From Silvimonas terrae (GTDB lineage Bacteria; Pseudomonadota; Gammaproteobacteria; Burkholderiales; Chitinibacteraceae), in the NCBI RefSeq assembly GCF_014202765.1, contig NZ_JACHHN010000002.1:558001-622000 (forward strand): a DNA stretch of 64,000 nucleotides. The letters run 5' to 3'. The translations under genes and the position numbers were made by a program. A model generated the notes under the pieces. That model was given only the letters and a program-made list of their open reading frames with translations. It was not told where the DNA came from and did not search any database. Of the stretch, positions 1 through 9,598 are shown piece by piece (the first letter of the stretch is position 1; every line of letters begins with the position of its first letter).

Positions 1-233
1 AAATCGCCAGCTTGCGTGGTGCTAAAGGCACTCCAGTCATCCACGCCGTAATCCAGAATGGACAAACCCTGCTTGCTCGTCAGCGTGGCACGACGTGTAT
101 TGAGCAGGCGTGAGAGTTCGTCACGAATAGAAGCCGCCGCTGCGCCAGCGTCGTGCCAGCGCAGCGGCAGGGTCTCGGTGGACAGGTCTGGCTCGTCGTC
201 GGCCAGCCTGTCCAGTAGCGGTACACGCAACAT
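1..233 (-). CDS. tssE: TssE, T6SS baseplate protein (gp25-like), C-terminus outside window
   Basis: Reading the minus strand from the ATG at 233 gives about 77 residues with the motif ELSRLLNTRR followed by SILDYGVDDW, which is the signature N-terminal part of the gp25/TssE family. TssE is a wedge component of the T6SS baseplate in the cytoplasm. The frame is open to the window edge, so the gene is partial only because the window cuts it. It starts 8 bases after the hcp stop and is in line with tssB, tssC and hcp, so it belongs to the same operon. The expected remaining baseplate genes (tssF, tssG, tssH, vgrG) would lie to the left of the window. Confidence 0.9.
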   Translation of the reverse strand, partial: MLRVPLLDRLADDEPDLSTETLPLRWHDAGAAAASIRDELSRLLNTRRATLTSKQGLSILDYGVDDWSAFSTTQAGD

Positions 234-241
234 GAAAAGAC

Positions 242-742
242 TCAGGCTTTAACCAGCTTGTTGGCTGCCAGATCCCACTGCGTGGCTGCCGCGCCTTCTT
301 TGGTGCCGTCGTCTTTCTGGCTGGTGAGGTCCCACTTGATCTTGGTGAAGTTCAGCGAGAGGGTCTCCACCGGTTTGCCACCTGCACCGCCACTGACCGA
401 AATATTGGAAAGAATGACGTTGGTCAGGGTGTAGGTAATGAACGGCAGGATTTTGCCATCCTGATCCGCCGCATTACGGCCAACCGTGATGATGGCCGTG
501 ACGATGTTCTTGCCCGCGCAGCAGTACTCGTTCAGCGTCGGGGTCGAGGCATCGACAAACTTGGTCAGTGTGAACTCGCCAATGTGCGGCTTGCCGGAGG
601 TACGCTCCGTGTTGCTCACGTCGTTGGTCACTTGCATGGCCACGTTATGGCTGTACGACATGATTTCGATCTTGTCGGCATAGCCTTCGATCTTGCAATC
701 GCCTTTGATGTCGGCGCCAAGATCCAGAATGATTGAATCCAT
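242..742 (-). CDS. hcp: Hcp, T6SS tube protein
   Basis: A 166-aa protein of the usual Hcp length, beginning MDSIILDLGADIKGDCKIEG and including the family pattern GEFTLTKFVDASTP and a C-terminal NFTKIKWDL. Hcp forms hexameric rings that stack into the inner tube expelled by the contracting TssBC sheath and can carry small effectors. It lies 30 bases after tssC on the same strand. It is typically the most abundantly made T6SS protein. Nothing suggests an extended Hcp with a C-terminal toxin: the protein ends shortly after the core fold. Confidence 0.95.
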   Translation of the reverse strand: MDSIILDLGADIKGDCKIEGYADKIEIMSYSHNVAMQVTNDVSNTERTSGKPHIGEFTLTKFVDASTPTLNEYCCAGKNIVTAIITVGRNAADQDGKILPFITYTLTNVILSNISVSGGAGGKPVETLSLNFTKIKWDLTSQKDDGTKEGAAATQWDLAANKLVKA

Positions 743-772
743 GATTTTCGGGTTCCGTATACGTTATCGGGA

Positions 773-2260
773 TCAGGCGGCGGCCGGGGCGGGCAGGGCA
801 GCAACGAGGCGGATGGATGCGGTCAGCTCTTCCAGCTGGAAGTGCGGCCGCAAGAACACCGTGGCCCGATACGAGCCCGGGCGGCCGGCGACCTCCGTCA
901 CATCGACCCGCGCTTCCCGCAGCGGGTATTGCGCCTTGATCTCTTGCGGGGCGTTGTCGTTGATCAGCACGTAATCGGCAATCCAGTTGTTCAGATAGGT
1001 TTGCACGTTGTCGCGCGTGGCAAAGCTACCGATCTTGTCGCGCATGATCACCTTGATGTAATGCGCAAAACGGGACGCGGCCAGCACATACGGCAACATG
1101 CCGGAAATCCGCGCATTGGCATTGGCCTCAGGCAGGTTGTACAGCTTGGGCTGGTTGGTGGTCTGACCACCAAAGAACACCGCCAGATCGCTGTTTTTCT
1201 TGTGGCACAAGGCAATGAAACCCAGTGTGTCGAGCTCTTTCTCACGCCGATCAGTGATCGGCACTTCGGTCGGGCATTTGAGCGCGATATCGCCAGAAGC
1301 AGTGGCAAACGTGTGGGCCGGCAAGCCTTCTACCGCACCGCCACCCTCCACGCCGCGAATGGCGGCGCACCAGCCATAGTGGGCAAAGGCATCGGTAATG
1401 CGCTGACCCAAGGCCCACGCGGCGTTGCCCCACAGGTACTTGCTGTGATCCGAGCCATCCACGTCTTCCACATAGCCAATACCTTCCACCGGGCGGGTGG
1501 CCGGGCCGTACGGCAGGCGCAGCAGCACGTGCGGCAACACCAGCGACACATAGCGGGAGTCTTCACTGGCCCGGAAACTGCGCCACTTGATCAGTTCGGT
1601 GCTTTCAAAGGCCTTGGACAAATCACGCGGCTGGGCCAGTTCGGTGAAGTTGCTCATGTCGAACAGGCGCGGGCTGGCGGCGGCAATAAACGGCGCATGC
1701 GCGGCAGCGGCCACGTTGGAGAGTTTTTCCAGCAGCGCCACATCTTGCGGATGACGGCCAAATTCGTAATCGCCAATCAGCACGCTGAACGGGTTGCCGC
1801 CAAAGGTGCCGTACTCTTCTTCGTAAATCTTTTTGAAGAGGGCGCTCTGGTCAAACTCCACGGCTTTTTCCAGATCGTTCTGCAGTTCTTGTTGCGACAC
1901 GTTCAGCAGACGCAGTTTCAGACGCGTGCTGGTCTCCGTGTTCATGACCAGGTAATGCAGGCCGCGCCAGGAGGCTTCCAGCTTCTGCACTTCCGGGTGA
2001 TGCAGGATTTCGTTGAGTTGATTGCTGATCAACTCGTCAATCTCTGCAATACGGTGGTTGATCATGGCCACCGTGTCTTTGTCGAGTTTGGACATCCCCT
2101 CGTCCAGCACTTGTGTCGCAAATTCAGACAACAAGTCTTTGGCGTAGGCTTTCTGCAGATCGTCGTGAGCCATGCGGCCCTCGGCAATGATGCGATCGAG
2201 CAAGGGCAGGTCAACGGTACTTTGCGCGCCGCCAGCGGCGGCAGTCTGGGTCTGTGCCAT
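773..2260 (-). CDS. tssC: TssC, T6SS sheath large subunit
   Basis: The 495-aa product has the family length. It begins with a region rich in Ala and Gln, then the conserved N-terminal segment KLEASWRGLHYLV, the core GDYEFGRHPQDVALL, and FAHYIKVIMRDKIGSF near the C-terminus, all typical of VipB/TssC (EvpB family). With TssB it forms the cytoplasmic contractile sheath. The gene follows tssB by 20 bases, so the two subunits are translated from one message, as in most T6SS loci. The long open frame on the opposite strand at 842-2284 is a shadow of this gene. Confidence 0.96.
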   Translation of the reverse strand: MAQTQTAAAGGAQSTVDLPLLDRIIAEGRMAHDDLQKAYAKDLLSEFATQVLDEGMSKLDKDTVAMINHRIAEIDELISNQLNEILHHPEVQKLEASWRGLHYLVMNTETSTRLKLRLLNVSQQELQNDLEKAVEFDQSALFKKIYEEEYGTFGGNPFSVLIGDYEFGRHPQDVALLEKLSNVAAAAHAPFIAAASPRLFDMSNFTELAQPRDLSKAFESTELIKWRSFRASEDSRYVSLVLPHVLLRLPYGPATRPVEGIGYVEDVDGSDHSKYLWGNAAWALGQRITDAFAHYGWCAAIRGVEGGGAVEGLPAHTFATASGDIALKCPTEVPITDRREKELDTLGFIALCHKKNSDLAVFFGGQTTNQPKLYNLPEANANARISGMLPYVLAASRFAHYIKVIMRDKIGSFATRDNVQTYLNNWIADYVLINDNAPQEIKAQYPLREARVDVTEVAGRPGSYRATVFLRPHFQLEELTASIRLVAALPAPAAA

Positions 2261-2280
2261 GAACGTCTCCGGTCGGCAGG

Positions 2281-2856
2281 TTAGTTGGCTTCAGGTGCAG
2301 CAGGGGCTTCTGGTTCTGCTTTGCCCTTACCCTTGGCGGGCGCTTCGGCGGCGGCGGCCGGCGCCGCAGTTGCATCGCCTTGCAGGGATTTCAGGTCCTG
2401 CGTATTGGCCACCACTTCTTGCAGCAATTGATCCAGTTCGTCATTGCCATCCAGCTTGGTCAGCAAGTCCCGCAGACGCTGGCGTGCCTCGTAAAGGCGA
2501 TTGAGCGCACTGACCTGTTTGACGATATTGACCGGATCAAAATCATCAAACCGGTTGAATTTGAGTTCGATATTGAATTTGCTGCCATCAGCGGCAATGG
2601 CGTTATCCACCTGTACCGCCAGACGCGGGGCGACGGCGGCCAGCACGTCATTGAAATTATCCCGATCTACATCCACAAAGCGGCGCTCTGAGAGTTTCGC
2701 CGGGGCGTTTTCCGGTTTGCCGGCCAGATCGGCCAGGATACCCACCACCAGCGGCAATTCTTTTTTCTCGATGGCGTTGCCAATTTCAACGTCGTACGTA
2801 ATTTGCACGCGCGGCGGACGAATGCGGTCCAGCTTGTGCTGTGTGCTTTCAGCCAT
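2281..2856 (-). CDS. tssB: TssB, T6SS sheath small subunit
   Basis: A 191-aa protein starting MAESTQHKLDRIRPPRVQIT and containing KKELPLVVGILADLAG, which is the VipA/TssB signature. Residues after about 160 are a low-complexity Ala/Pro/Glu/Lys tail (AAEAPAKGKGKAEPEAPA), longer than in many TssB proteins. It is the first gene of the minus-strand arm and has a good ribosome site (gaggag about 7 bases before the ATG). It faces the tssJ arm across about 280 bases that must hold both promoters. Confidence 0.95.
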   Translation of the reverse strand: MAESTQHKLDRIRPPRVQITYDVEIGNAIEKKELPLVVGILADLAGKPENAPAKLSERRFVDVDRDNFNDVLAAVAPRLAVQVDNAIAADGSKFNIELKFNRFDDFDPVNIVKQVSALNRLYEARQRLRDLLTKLDGNDELDQLLQEVVANTQDLKSLQGDATAAPAAAAEAPAKGKGKAEPEAPAAPEAN

Positions 2857-2901
2857 GGTGACTCCTCACGCGGCGGTGTGCCCGCCGTTATGGTCCGGAT
2901 G

Positions 2902-2921
2902 AAAAAAACCCCGCTACGGGG
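2902..2921 (-). terminator. Intrinsic terminator-like hairpin in the tssB leader
   Basis: On the minus strand CCCCG, TAG, CGGGG is followed at once by seven T residues. It lies about 45 bases upstream of the tssB start and in the same direction. No minus-strand gene ends just upstream of it, so it could be an attenuator in the tssB leader or simply insulate the divergent region. The shape is seen directly; the role is inferred. Confidence 0.5.
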
Positions 2922-3139
2922 TCTGTTTCGGTTCTGCACTGCCCTCAGGAATCCCTAAACCAGACTGTGCGCTGCGTGACTTTAGTAAATGGAAAATTTA
3001 AAGCAAGTATGTTTACAAAATTAAAGACTGTTACTTATGACAGAATTTCATCATCTGTATGTAAAGAGCGACGCTACGTTTGAATTTTCAGTCATCGTTG
3101 GTATAGAGTGGCGCCACCGTGAGGAGCGAGAAGAGAACA

Positions 3140-3610
3140 GTGCGGCAAAAAACAATTCTCAAGCACCTGATATTGATGAGTTTATTTTTATTGAGTGCTT
3201 GTTCTCTGTTTCATCCATCGGTGAAATTACGCTCACTGACGATGGAAGTAATGCCAATGGCAAATGACAATGCACCCATTGCCGTTGATTTTGTCGTGAT
3301 CAATGATCCAGAACTTTTAAAAACATTACTTACACTTTCGTCAGCACAATGGTTTACCCAGCGCGATCAATTTATTCGCGATTACCCGCAGGCGCTGAAT
3401 GTGTGGGGACATGAACTGGTGCCGGGGCAAAAACTCACCTTCCAGAAAGTACCCATCGGCGGGCTGGCTGCGGTGGGTTTGCTGGTGTTCGCCGGCTATA
3501 ACAGCCCCGGAGTACACCGCTTGCGGCTGGACCAGAGCCACGATGTACTGATCCGGCTGGATAACAAAGACCTGCAAGCAATCACCACCAATCGACCGAC
3601 AGGCTTTTGA
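3140..3610 (+). CDS. tssJ: TssJ, T6SS outer-membrane lipoprotein
   Basis: A lipoprotein signal with positive residues (RQKTILK), a hydrophobic stretch and the lipobox LLSAC, followed by about 130 residues ending with a beta-rich segment (HRLRLDQSHDVLIRLDN). This matches TssJ in size and place: first gene of the arm, just before tssK. TssJ anchors the TssLM membrane complex to the outer membrane. I chose the GTG at 3140, which has an AGAAGAG stretch before it; a GTG at 3119 in the same frame is the alternative. TssJ is weakly conserved, so identity leans on lipobox plus context. Confidence 0.8.
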   Translation: MRQKTILKHLILMSLFLLSACSLFHPSVKLRSLTMEVMPMANDNAPIAVDFVVINDPELLKTLLTLSSAQWFTQRDQFIRDYPQALNVWGHELVPGQKLTFQKVPIGGLAAVGLLVFAGYNSPGVHRLRLDQSHDVLIRLDNKDLQAITTNRPTGF

Positions 3611-3655
3611 AAATGTCAGCGCAATCTGACAGCAACGCAGAAACGAGGGGGCGGC

Positions 3656-5005
3656 TTGAATTCGATTCCGGAGGCCATTTGCTGGCATGAGGGCATGCAG
3701 TTGCTGCCCCAGCATTTTCAGCAACAATCCCTGCGTGCCGAGGGCGTTGCCGCATTGCATGCCGGCGCCGCGCACCCCTGGTTCTGGGGCGTACACCAGC
3801 TTGAGCTGGATGAATCCGCCCTGAGTCAGGGGGTGGTGCGCGTGTTATCACTGATTGCAGTGCTGCCTGACGGCTTGCCCGTGCATCTGGAGCCGGGCGG
3901 CGGCACGCCATTGCAACTGAATCTGGCCGAGGTCATGGCCAGCGCCCAGCGTCAGGACCTGATGGTCTATCTGGCCGTTGCGCCGCTGTGGCGTGGCGGC
4001 CGGCTTGATCCGCATTCTGGCCGTTATGTATCAGAAGCGGGCGAAGCGGTGCCTGATCTGGCCAGTGGCGAATCGCCGGAGCCCCTGGTGCGCTGGCGGC
4101 CGGATTTGCGCCTGGCGACCGATGAGAGCCGCGCTGATTCGGTATGCATTCCACTGGTGCGCATGGGCCAGCAAGGCGGCGGCTTTGCGCGCTTGCCCTA
4201 TGTACCGCCATCCCCCCGGCTGACCCCGGAATCCCCGCTGGGCCGCAAGATCGCCGCCTTATGCGCGCGGGTGCGGGAAAAAAGTGCATTTCTGTCTGGC
4301 CGGGTGAAGTTGGCGCGCCAGACTGGCCACACGGAAGACGTGGTCGAGATCTCCCGCCAGTTACGCTCGCTCTGGTCCCGTCTGCCGGAAGTAGAGGCCG
4401 CATTGTTCAGTCGCATCGCCCACCCGGCACAAGTGTATTTGTTGCTGGCCGGCATGGCCGGATCGCTGGCAACGCTGGACCCCGCACGCGGCATGCCAGC
4501 GTTTGCGCCACTGGTGTACGAGAACCTGCTGGGCGGGTTCGACGCCATGATCAACTGGCTGTTATCCACACTGGAAACCGTGCGCATGGGTTATCGCACG
4601 GTGGCCTTTGCGCACGACGCGCAGGGCTTCTGGATTGTGCTGCCCGAAGCCCTTGGCGCCGAAGACAAGCTGGTGATCGGACTACGCATGCCCGGCGGCA
4701 CCAGCGAGAGCGCCGCCGCACAATGGCTGCAACGCACCATCATTGCCAGCGAAGCGCACATTGAAACCCTGTCATTGCGCCGCATGCGCGGCATGACCTG
4801 GCAACCCCTGGATCGGGGCTCGCAAGTGTCTTACAGCGTGGGCGATGACACGCGTCTGTTTGTGCTCTCCACGCAAAGCGAGTGGTTTGATGCCGTCCAG
4901 CACTTGCGTATCAATGCCAGCAGCGCGGGCGGCTATGTCGCGCCGTGGGAAATGGTGCTGTTTGTGCCGGAACAAGATGCTGAGGGCGCGCCAGATCATG
5001 GCTGA
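3656..5005 (+). CDS. tssK: TssK, T6SS baseplate-membrane adaptor, probable TTG start
   Basis: The 449-aa product begins with the TssK hallmark ICWHEGMQLLPQHFQQQ and has family length. TssK trimers join the baseplate wedges to the TssLM complex. The hallmark begins a few residues after a TTG at 3656 that has a strong AGGGGG ribosome site; the next ATG (3687) would cut into the conserved N-terminal segment, so TTG is the better start. The stop overlaps the tssL start by 8 bases, which implies coupled translation. Confidence 0.93.
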   Translation: MNSIPEAICWHEGMQLLPQHFQQQSLRAEGVAALHAGAAHPWFWGVHQLELDESALSQGVVRVLSLIAVLPDGLPVHLEPGGGTPLQLNLAEVMASAQRQDLMVYLAVAPLWRGGRLDPHSGRYVSEAGEAVPDLASGESPEPLVRWRPDLRLATDESRADSVCIPLVRMGQQGGGFARLPYVPPSPRLTPESPLGRKIAALCARVREKSAFLSGRVKLARQTGHTEDVVEISRQLRSLWSRLPEVEAALFSRIAHPAQVYLLLAGMAGSLATLDPARGMPAFAPLVYENLLGGFDAMINWLLSTLETVRMGYRTVAFAHDAQGFWIVLPEALGAEDKLVIGLRMPGGTSESAAAQWLQRTIIASEAHIETLSLRRMRGMTWQPLDRGSQVSYSVGDDTRLFVLSTQSEWFDAVQHLRINASSAGGYVAPWEMVLFVPEQDAEGAPDHG

Positions 5006-5756
5006 TTTTGCCGGTGGGCGGGCAGGGACATTGCGGGAAGCGCCACTGAGCAGCGCCTTTGATGAGGTCTGGGTGGAGTGGCTTGCCCTGTGGCACAGCC
5101 TGCAAGAGGGCGCCGTACCTGAAACAGAGGCAGTACGCCGTGCGGCAGAAGAAGCCGCCATTCTGGTACGGCGACTAGCGCGGGTGGCGCTGGCACGGGC
5201 CGGGGCAGCGGCCACCGCCCAGGTGGATGCCGCGCAATTCGCCCTGATCGCATTGATCGATGAAACACTGCTGTTTAATACCTGGGCCGGCCAAAGCGCC
5301 TGGCAAGCCGCGCCACTGGAATACCGGCTCTCCGGCACCCGTACCGCAGGCGAACAAATCCCGGACCGGATCGAAGCACTATTGCGGGAGCGCGACCCGG
5401 CCAGCCGCGATCTGGCCAATGTCTATCTGCAATGTCTGCTACTGGGTTTTCGGGGGCGATTGCGGGATGGCGCAGGCATGGTGCAACACGAAGAATGGCG
5501 CCGCGCCTTGTTTGCCTTTGCCTGGCAGCGCGACCCGGATTATCGCCGCATTGCCGCCGTACTGGAGAAACCGGCCGCCATTCAACCCGCACGCCAGCAG
5601 GCACGCCGGCTATTGCCGGACGGCTTTCGCCTGGGACTCATTCTGCTGCTGATTGTGTTGGGCATGAGCGTGGTCGGGCATTTTTTCTGGCTGGACATCG
5701 CCCATCAACTTAAACCTGGCCTGTATATCAAAGGCGCGGACGAGGTGCGGCCATGA
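4998..5756 (+). CDS. tssL: TssL, T6SS inner-membrane protein (DotU/IcmH family)
   Basis: Starting at the ATG at 4998 the protein has 252 residues: a cytoplasmic hook domain with the DotU-type pattern AALIDETLLFNTWAGQ and YLQCLLLGFRGRLRDG, then a single C-terminal membrane span near residues 212-232 (LGLILLLIVLGMSVVGHFF) and a short periplasmic tail. There is no C-terminal OmpA-like peptidoglycan-binding domain, so this is the short TssL type. It overlaps tssK by 8 bases and tssM by 4 (ATGA). Confidence 0.93.
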   Translation: MADFAGGRAGTLREAPLSSAFDEVWVEWLALWHSLQEGAVPETEAVRRAAEEAAILVRRLARVALARAGAAATAQVDAAQFALIALIDETLLFNTWAGQSAWQAAPLEYRLSGTRTAGEQIPDRIEALLRERDPASRDLANVYLQCLLLGFRGRLRDGAGMVQHEEWRRALFAFAWQRDPDYRRIAAVLEKPAAIQPARQQARRLLPDGFRLGLILLLIVLGMSVVGHFFWLDIAHQLKPGLYIKGADEVRP

Positions 5757-8700
5757 GCGGCGGCTGGGGCGTGATTGGCACGCTACTCCTGTTGCTGATT
5801 CTGTTTGTGCTCATCGCCGTGGTGGTGTGGTGGCTGCGGACCCGGCTGGATCGGCCTGCCCGCAGTTTCAGAACCATCTTGCGGCAGATGGAAAAAGACA
5901 TCGGCATCAATGATCGCTACCAGACCCCCTGGGTACTGCTGGTGGGCGAAGACGCCGACGCCGCCAACGCACTCTGCCGTAGCTGGCGACTCACTCCGGT
6001 CAGCAAGCGCCACTGGTTTGGCCAATGGTGGTTTGGCAGTGACGGCGCGGTACTGGTGGCGCCCAGCGAAATGTTCACCCACGCCGAAGGCGCGCTACCG
6101 CAACTATCGGCCTGGCGCAGATTGCTGGGTGTGTTGCTGCGGGTACGTGCCAACCGCCCGCTGGACGCCGTCATCTGGACAGTGAGCGCGGATACCGTCT
6201 GGTCCAGCGATGACGCCAACGCCGCCGGCACTGCGGCCTGGCGCAAGTTTGCCGACCTGCAACAGCGGCTGGGTTTGTCTTTGCCGGTGTACCTGGTGGT
6301 CACTGGTATGGAAAGCGTGCCTGGCATGCTGGAATTTGCGCAGAACCTGCCCGACGACGCGCAGGAAATCATGCTGGGCTGGTCATCCCCGTTTATTCCA
6401 GGCACCGCCTGGCGGGGTGACTGGACCGACATGGCCATGGAGCACGTCTGCGCCACGCTGGCCGAAGGCGTGACCGAACTGGGCTCTCTGGCTGGCGGCA
6501 CCAGCGAGGCCATGTATTTGCTGCCCCGCCAGTTCGATAGCATCCGCAGCAATCTGCACGCCCTGTGTGAGCCGGTATTCCGCGGCAATGCCCTGGGTGA
6601 GGCACCGGCATTCCGGGGACTGTACTTCACCGGCAGTTGGTCCACCGGCGACGCCTCGGCGGACCCGTTTACGCCTGCGCTGGCCAGCGGCAGCACCTCG
6701 CCCATGTTTATGGGACGCTTGCTGCGTCAGCGGGTACTGGCGGAACAAGGGCTGGCGCAACCGGTGCCGCGCATTCTGGCCATGCGCCAACGGTGGCATC
6801 GACTGGCAGAAATCGCGGCGGTGGTGCTGGCCGGTTTATGGTTTGCCGGCATGGTCTGGGTCTGGCATTCAGAGCGGGCCGATGCGCTCCACCTGGCCAA
6901 TGCCCTGCGCGTGGTCAAAGATGATCAGCGCACCACGCGGGACGCCCTCAAGAGCAACGAAGCTGCCGCCCATGCAATTGATGACTGGTGGGCCGCCCTG
7001 GCCGCCGTGCCGCGCTGGCGATTTGCCACGCCGGTATTCCCCTCATCCTTGTTTTCAGAGATTGACGGCCGGATCGCCACTGTAGCCCAGGGCATTACCC
7101 GCGATCATGTGTTGCTACCCTTGCGCAATGTCCTGCAACGCAATATCGCCCAATTGCGGGCGGCCGGGGTAAGCAGGGATGAAGAGTCGGATGTCGAATC
7201 CGCCCCCGACACCTGGTCCAGCTATGCCAGCGCCAAACAACTGGTGGAAGACGCAGGCCGGCTGGAGCGGGCGGTGAACACCTGGAACCGGGCAACCAGC
7301 AACGGCATCACGCCCTTTGACGACTTGCTTGACCTGTCTAACCAGACCCTCAAATCTGACCTGCATGGCAACCGCGCAATCGAACGCGCGTACTTGAACA
7401 ATGTCCTTAGCCAGGCCCCGCAGCCGCTGGCGGACCCGGTAGATTTGCTGGTCGCCAAAGACGATGTCTCCACCCACTTTGACGGACTGATGAAGGCCTG
7501 GTTAGACCGGCTTTACACCAACACCACCTTCAACCATGCGGCAGATGCCATCAAGCGCAAACTATCCGACCTGAGTGCCGGGCGCGGACTACCGGCCTCT
7601 GACTTGAGCCAGATGCACAGCAATATTGGCACCTTGCGCAATTTGCTGGCCGTATCGGACACCGCCTGGAGTCGCAACGCCAACCAGGACCTGGTACCAG
7701 GCTACGCCGCCATGATGAATGCCGCCCGCACCAGCCCACTGATTGGCGCACCCCAGGTCATTGAACTGGCCGACTACGCCACCAGCGCGCGCGAGCGCTT
7801 CCGGGACAACTGGATAGGCAATGATCGCGAGGGCTTTGGCGTACTGGAACAAAGCGGCAACACCATCCGCGTATCCGATGATGTGGTGAAGCTGGACGCC
7901 GCCGTGGTGCAATTACTCGGCCAGGATTTTATGGCGCGCTTGCTGGCGGGCGGCGACAAATCCGGCAATACCGCCGCAGGGGTGGGGCAGGGTGACGGTC
8001 TGGCGAATGCGCTGCGGTTCTACAACAGTTATCTGAAATACAGCGACCAGAACGCGCAACAAGTGCCGGGCCAATTCCGGCCGGGCGTGCTGGCCTCCGC
8101 CCAGCAAGGGGCGGCGCAATCCATGTGGGATATGGTCGGCAGCAGCGACCCGCAACTGAACGGCGATGATCCGGGCGAAGCCCAACTACTCACCACGCTC
8201 TCCCGCGAGGCCAATGAAGTGATTGCAGACCTGGATGCGCTGGGTCAGCATGATTTGTCCCAGTTGCTGACCCAGCGCATCAATCGCATTGCCATCGGCC
8301 AGCTACGCAGCGCGCAGGCCAGCCTGAAACAACTGCGTTTGTACGACCCACTCAAAGGCACCTTTGTCTGGTGGAACGGCAACAAGAACGCCAGCCTGCA
8401 AGTCTGGCGCGTGTCCTCGCCGCTGCAATTGCAGCAATACCTGACAGGCCAACTGGAAGATGTCTCGCGGCTAACGACCAACGTCGGCCCGGCGCTGGCC
8501 TGGCTGCAAAATCACAGCACATCGCTCAACGCCGATGAAACCGGCCTCGTGCAGCGCTGGATCTCGGTCTCCCAGGAACTGCAGAAATACAAGGATAAAA
8601 ACAGCACCAGTGCGCCCGCGCTGATTGAACATTTGATCAGCAAGGACATGAACGAGATGGATATCTCGACCTGCGCCAATGTACTGGCCAGCGCCGGCCT

Positions 8701-9598
8701 GCCCGACGGGGACAACGAATTCGCCTTCCGGGCCCGGGAACTGGTGCATCTGGCCGCGCAGCGTTGTGACGGCCTGCGTGAGCAACTGGCCGCCACCGCC
8801 TGGGAAAAACTGGGCAGCTATTTCAATCAGTACATTGCGGGCCGTTTTCCGTTTACCAACGACCTGGCCGCGCCAGACGTAGACCCCGAGCGCGTGGCGG
8901 GCTTGTTACGACTGGTCGATGACAATCAGGTTGCCATTCAGGCCGGCTTGCAGGGCAACGCCTCACCCTATGCCGGCGCCGCCTTGCAGTTCTTGCAGGG
9001 CATGCAGCAATCACGCGCATGGCTGGCGCCACTGGTCCTGCGGGAGGGCGGCGTAGCGGGGCTGGACATCAGCGTTGCCTGGCGCACAGACAGAAGCAGC
9101 GAGGAGGGCGCGGATCAGGTCATCAACTGGTCTGTCGGCACAGGCAATCAGGCGCTGCAGTTCCCGCCGGCCGCGGCCGATCATGTGCGCTGGAGTATTG
9201 GCCAGCCTGTCAGCATGGGCTTGCGCTGGGCCAAAGACAGCCCGCAAGCCCCGCAAGGCGACCCGGACCAACCCGCACTCTCGATCGTGGACCGGCAAGC
9301 CCGCTGGGCCTATGGCGGGGACTGGGCCATGCTGCGCGCCTTGCGAGCGCACCTGGCCCCAGAAGCACTCGACGAATACCAGGACGGCACCACCCCCATG
9401 ATGCTGGCCGTACCAATCTCCGCCTTGCCCGGCAAACCCGCGTACGCCCGCATGTTCCTGCGGGTTACCCTGACCAGCGCGGGCGGCAAAACGCCGGTAC
9501 TGCTCAGCCCCCTGCCGGGCAAAGCCCCACCCACGCCATTCCGGGCCATTGCGCTGCCGGAAGGGAGCAACAACCGGATACAGGCTTTGCTGCAATGA
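5753..9598 (+). CDS. tssM: TssM, T6SS inner-membrane protein (IcmF family) without a Walker A motif
   Basis: A 1281-aa protein with an N-terminal span at about residues 6-28 and another near 350-370, then a very long periplasmic part that ends in the beta-rich region which contacts TssJ. With TssL and TssJ it forms the trans-envelope complex. In many TssM proteins the cytoplasmic domain has a Walker A loop; here the matching place reads LVGEDADAANALCRS, with no GKT/GKS, so nucleotide binding is probably lost. Start and stop overlap tssL and tssA by 4 bases each. Confidence 0.95.
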   Translation: MSGGWGVIGTLLLLLILFVLIAVVVWWLRTRLDRPARSFRTILRQMEKDIGINDRYQTPWVLLVGEDADAANALCRSWRLTPVSKRHWFGQWWFGSDGAVLVAPSEMFTHAEGALPQLSAWRRLLGVLLRVRANRPLDAVIWTVSADTVWSSDDANAAGTAAWRKFADLQQRLGLSLPVYLVVTGMESVPGMLEFAQNLPDDAQEIMLGWSSPFIPGTAWRGDWTDMAMEHVCATLAEGVTELGSLAGGTSEAMYLLPRQFDSIRSNLHALCEPVFRGNALGEAPAFRGLYFTGSWSTGDASADPFTPALASGSTSPMFMGRLLRQRVLAEQGLAQPVPRILAMRQRWHRLAEIAAVVLAGLWFAGMVWVWHSERADALHLANALRVVKDDQRTTRDALKSNEAAAHAIDDWWAALAAVPRWRFATPVFPSSLFSEIDGRIATVAQGITRDHVLLPLRNVLQRNIAQLRAAGVSRDEESDVESAPDTWSSYASAKQLVEDAGRLERAVNTWNRATSNGITPFDDLLDLSNQTLKSDLHGNRAIERAYLNNVLSQAPQPLADPVDLLVAKDDVSTHFDGLMKAWLDRLYTNTTFNHAADAIKRKLSDLSAGRGLPASDLSQMHSNIGTLRNLLAVSDTAWSRNANQDLVPGYAAMMNAARTSPLIGAPQVIELADYATSARERFRDNWIGNDREGFGVLEQSGNTIRVSDDVVKLDAAVVQLLGQDFMARLLAGGDKSGNTAAGVGQGDGLANALRFYNSYLKYSDQNAQQVPGQFRPGVLASAQQGAAQSMWDMVGSSDPQLNGDDPGEAQLLTTLSREANEVIADLDALGQHDLSQLLTQRINRIAIGQLRSAQASLKQLRLYDPLKGTFVWWNGNKNASLQVWRVSSPLQLQQYLTGQLEDVSRLTTNVGPALAWLQNHSTSLNADETGLVQRWISVSQELQKYKDKNSTSAPALIEHLISKDMNEMDISTCANVLASAGLPDGDNEFAFRARELVHLAAQRCDGLREQLAATAWEKLGSYFNQYIAGRFPFTNDLAAPDVDPERVAGLLRLVDDNQVAIQAGLQGNASPYAGAALQFLQGMQQSRAWLAPLVLREGGVAGLDISVAWRTDRSSEEGADQVINWSVGTGNQALQFPPAAADHVRWSIGQPVSMGLRWAKDSPQAPQGDPDQPALSIVDRQARWAYGGDWAMLRALRAHLAPEALDEYQDGTTPMMLAVPISALPGKPAYARMFLRVTLTSAGGKTPVLLSPLPGKAPPTPFRAIALPEGSNNRIQALLQ

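Noticed and set aside
842-2284. Long plus-strand open frame (480 codons) over tssC
   Set aside because: Mirror frame of a GC-rich real gene; composition (many His, Arg, Gly) and lack of any domain show it is not coding.
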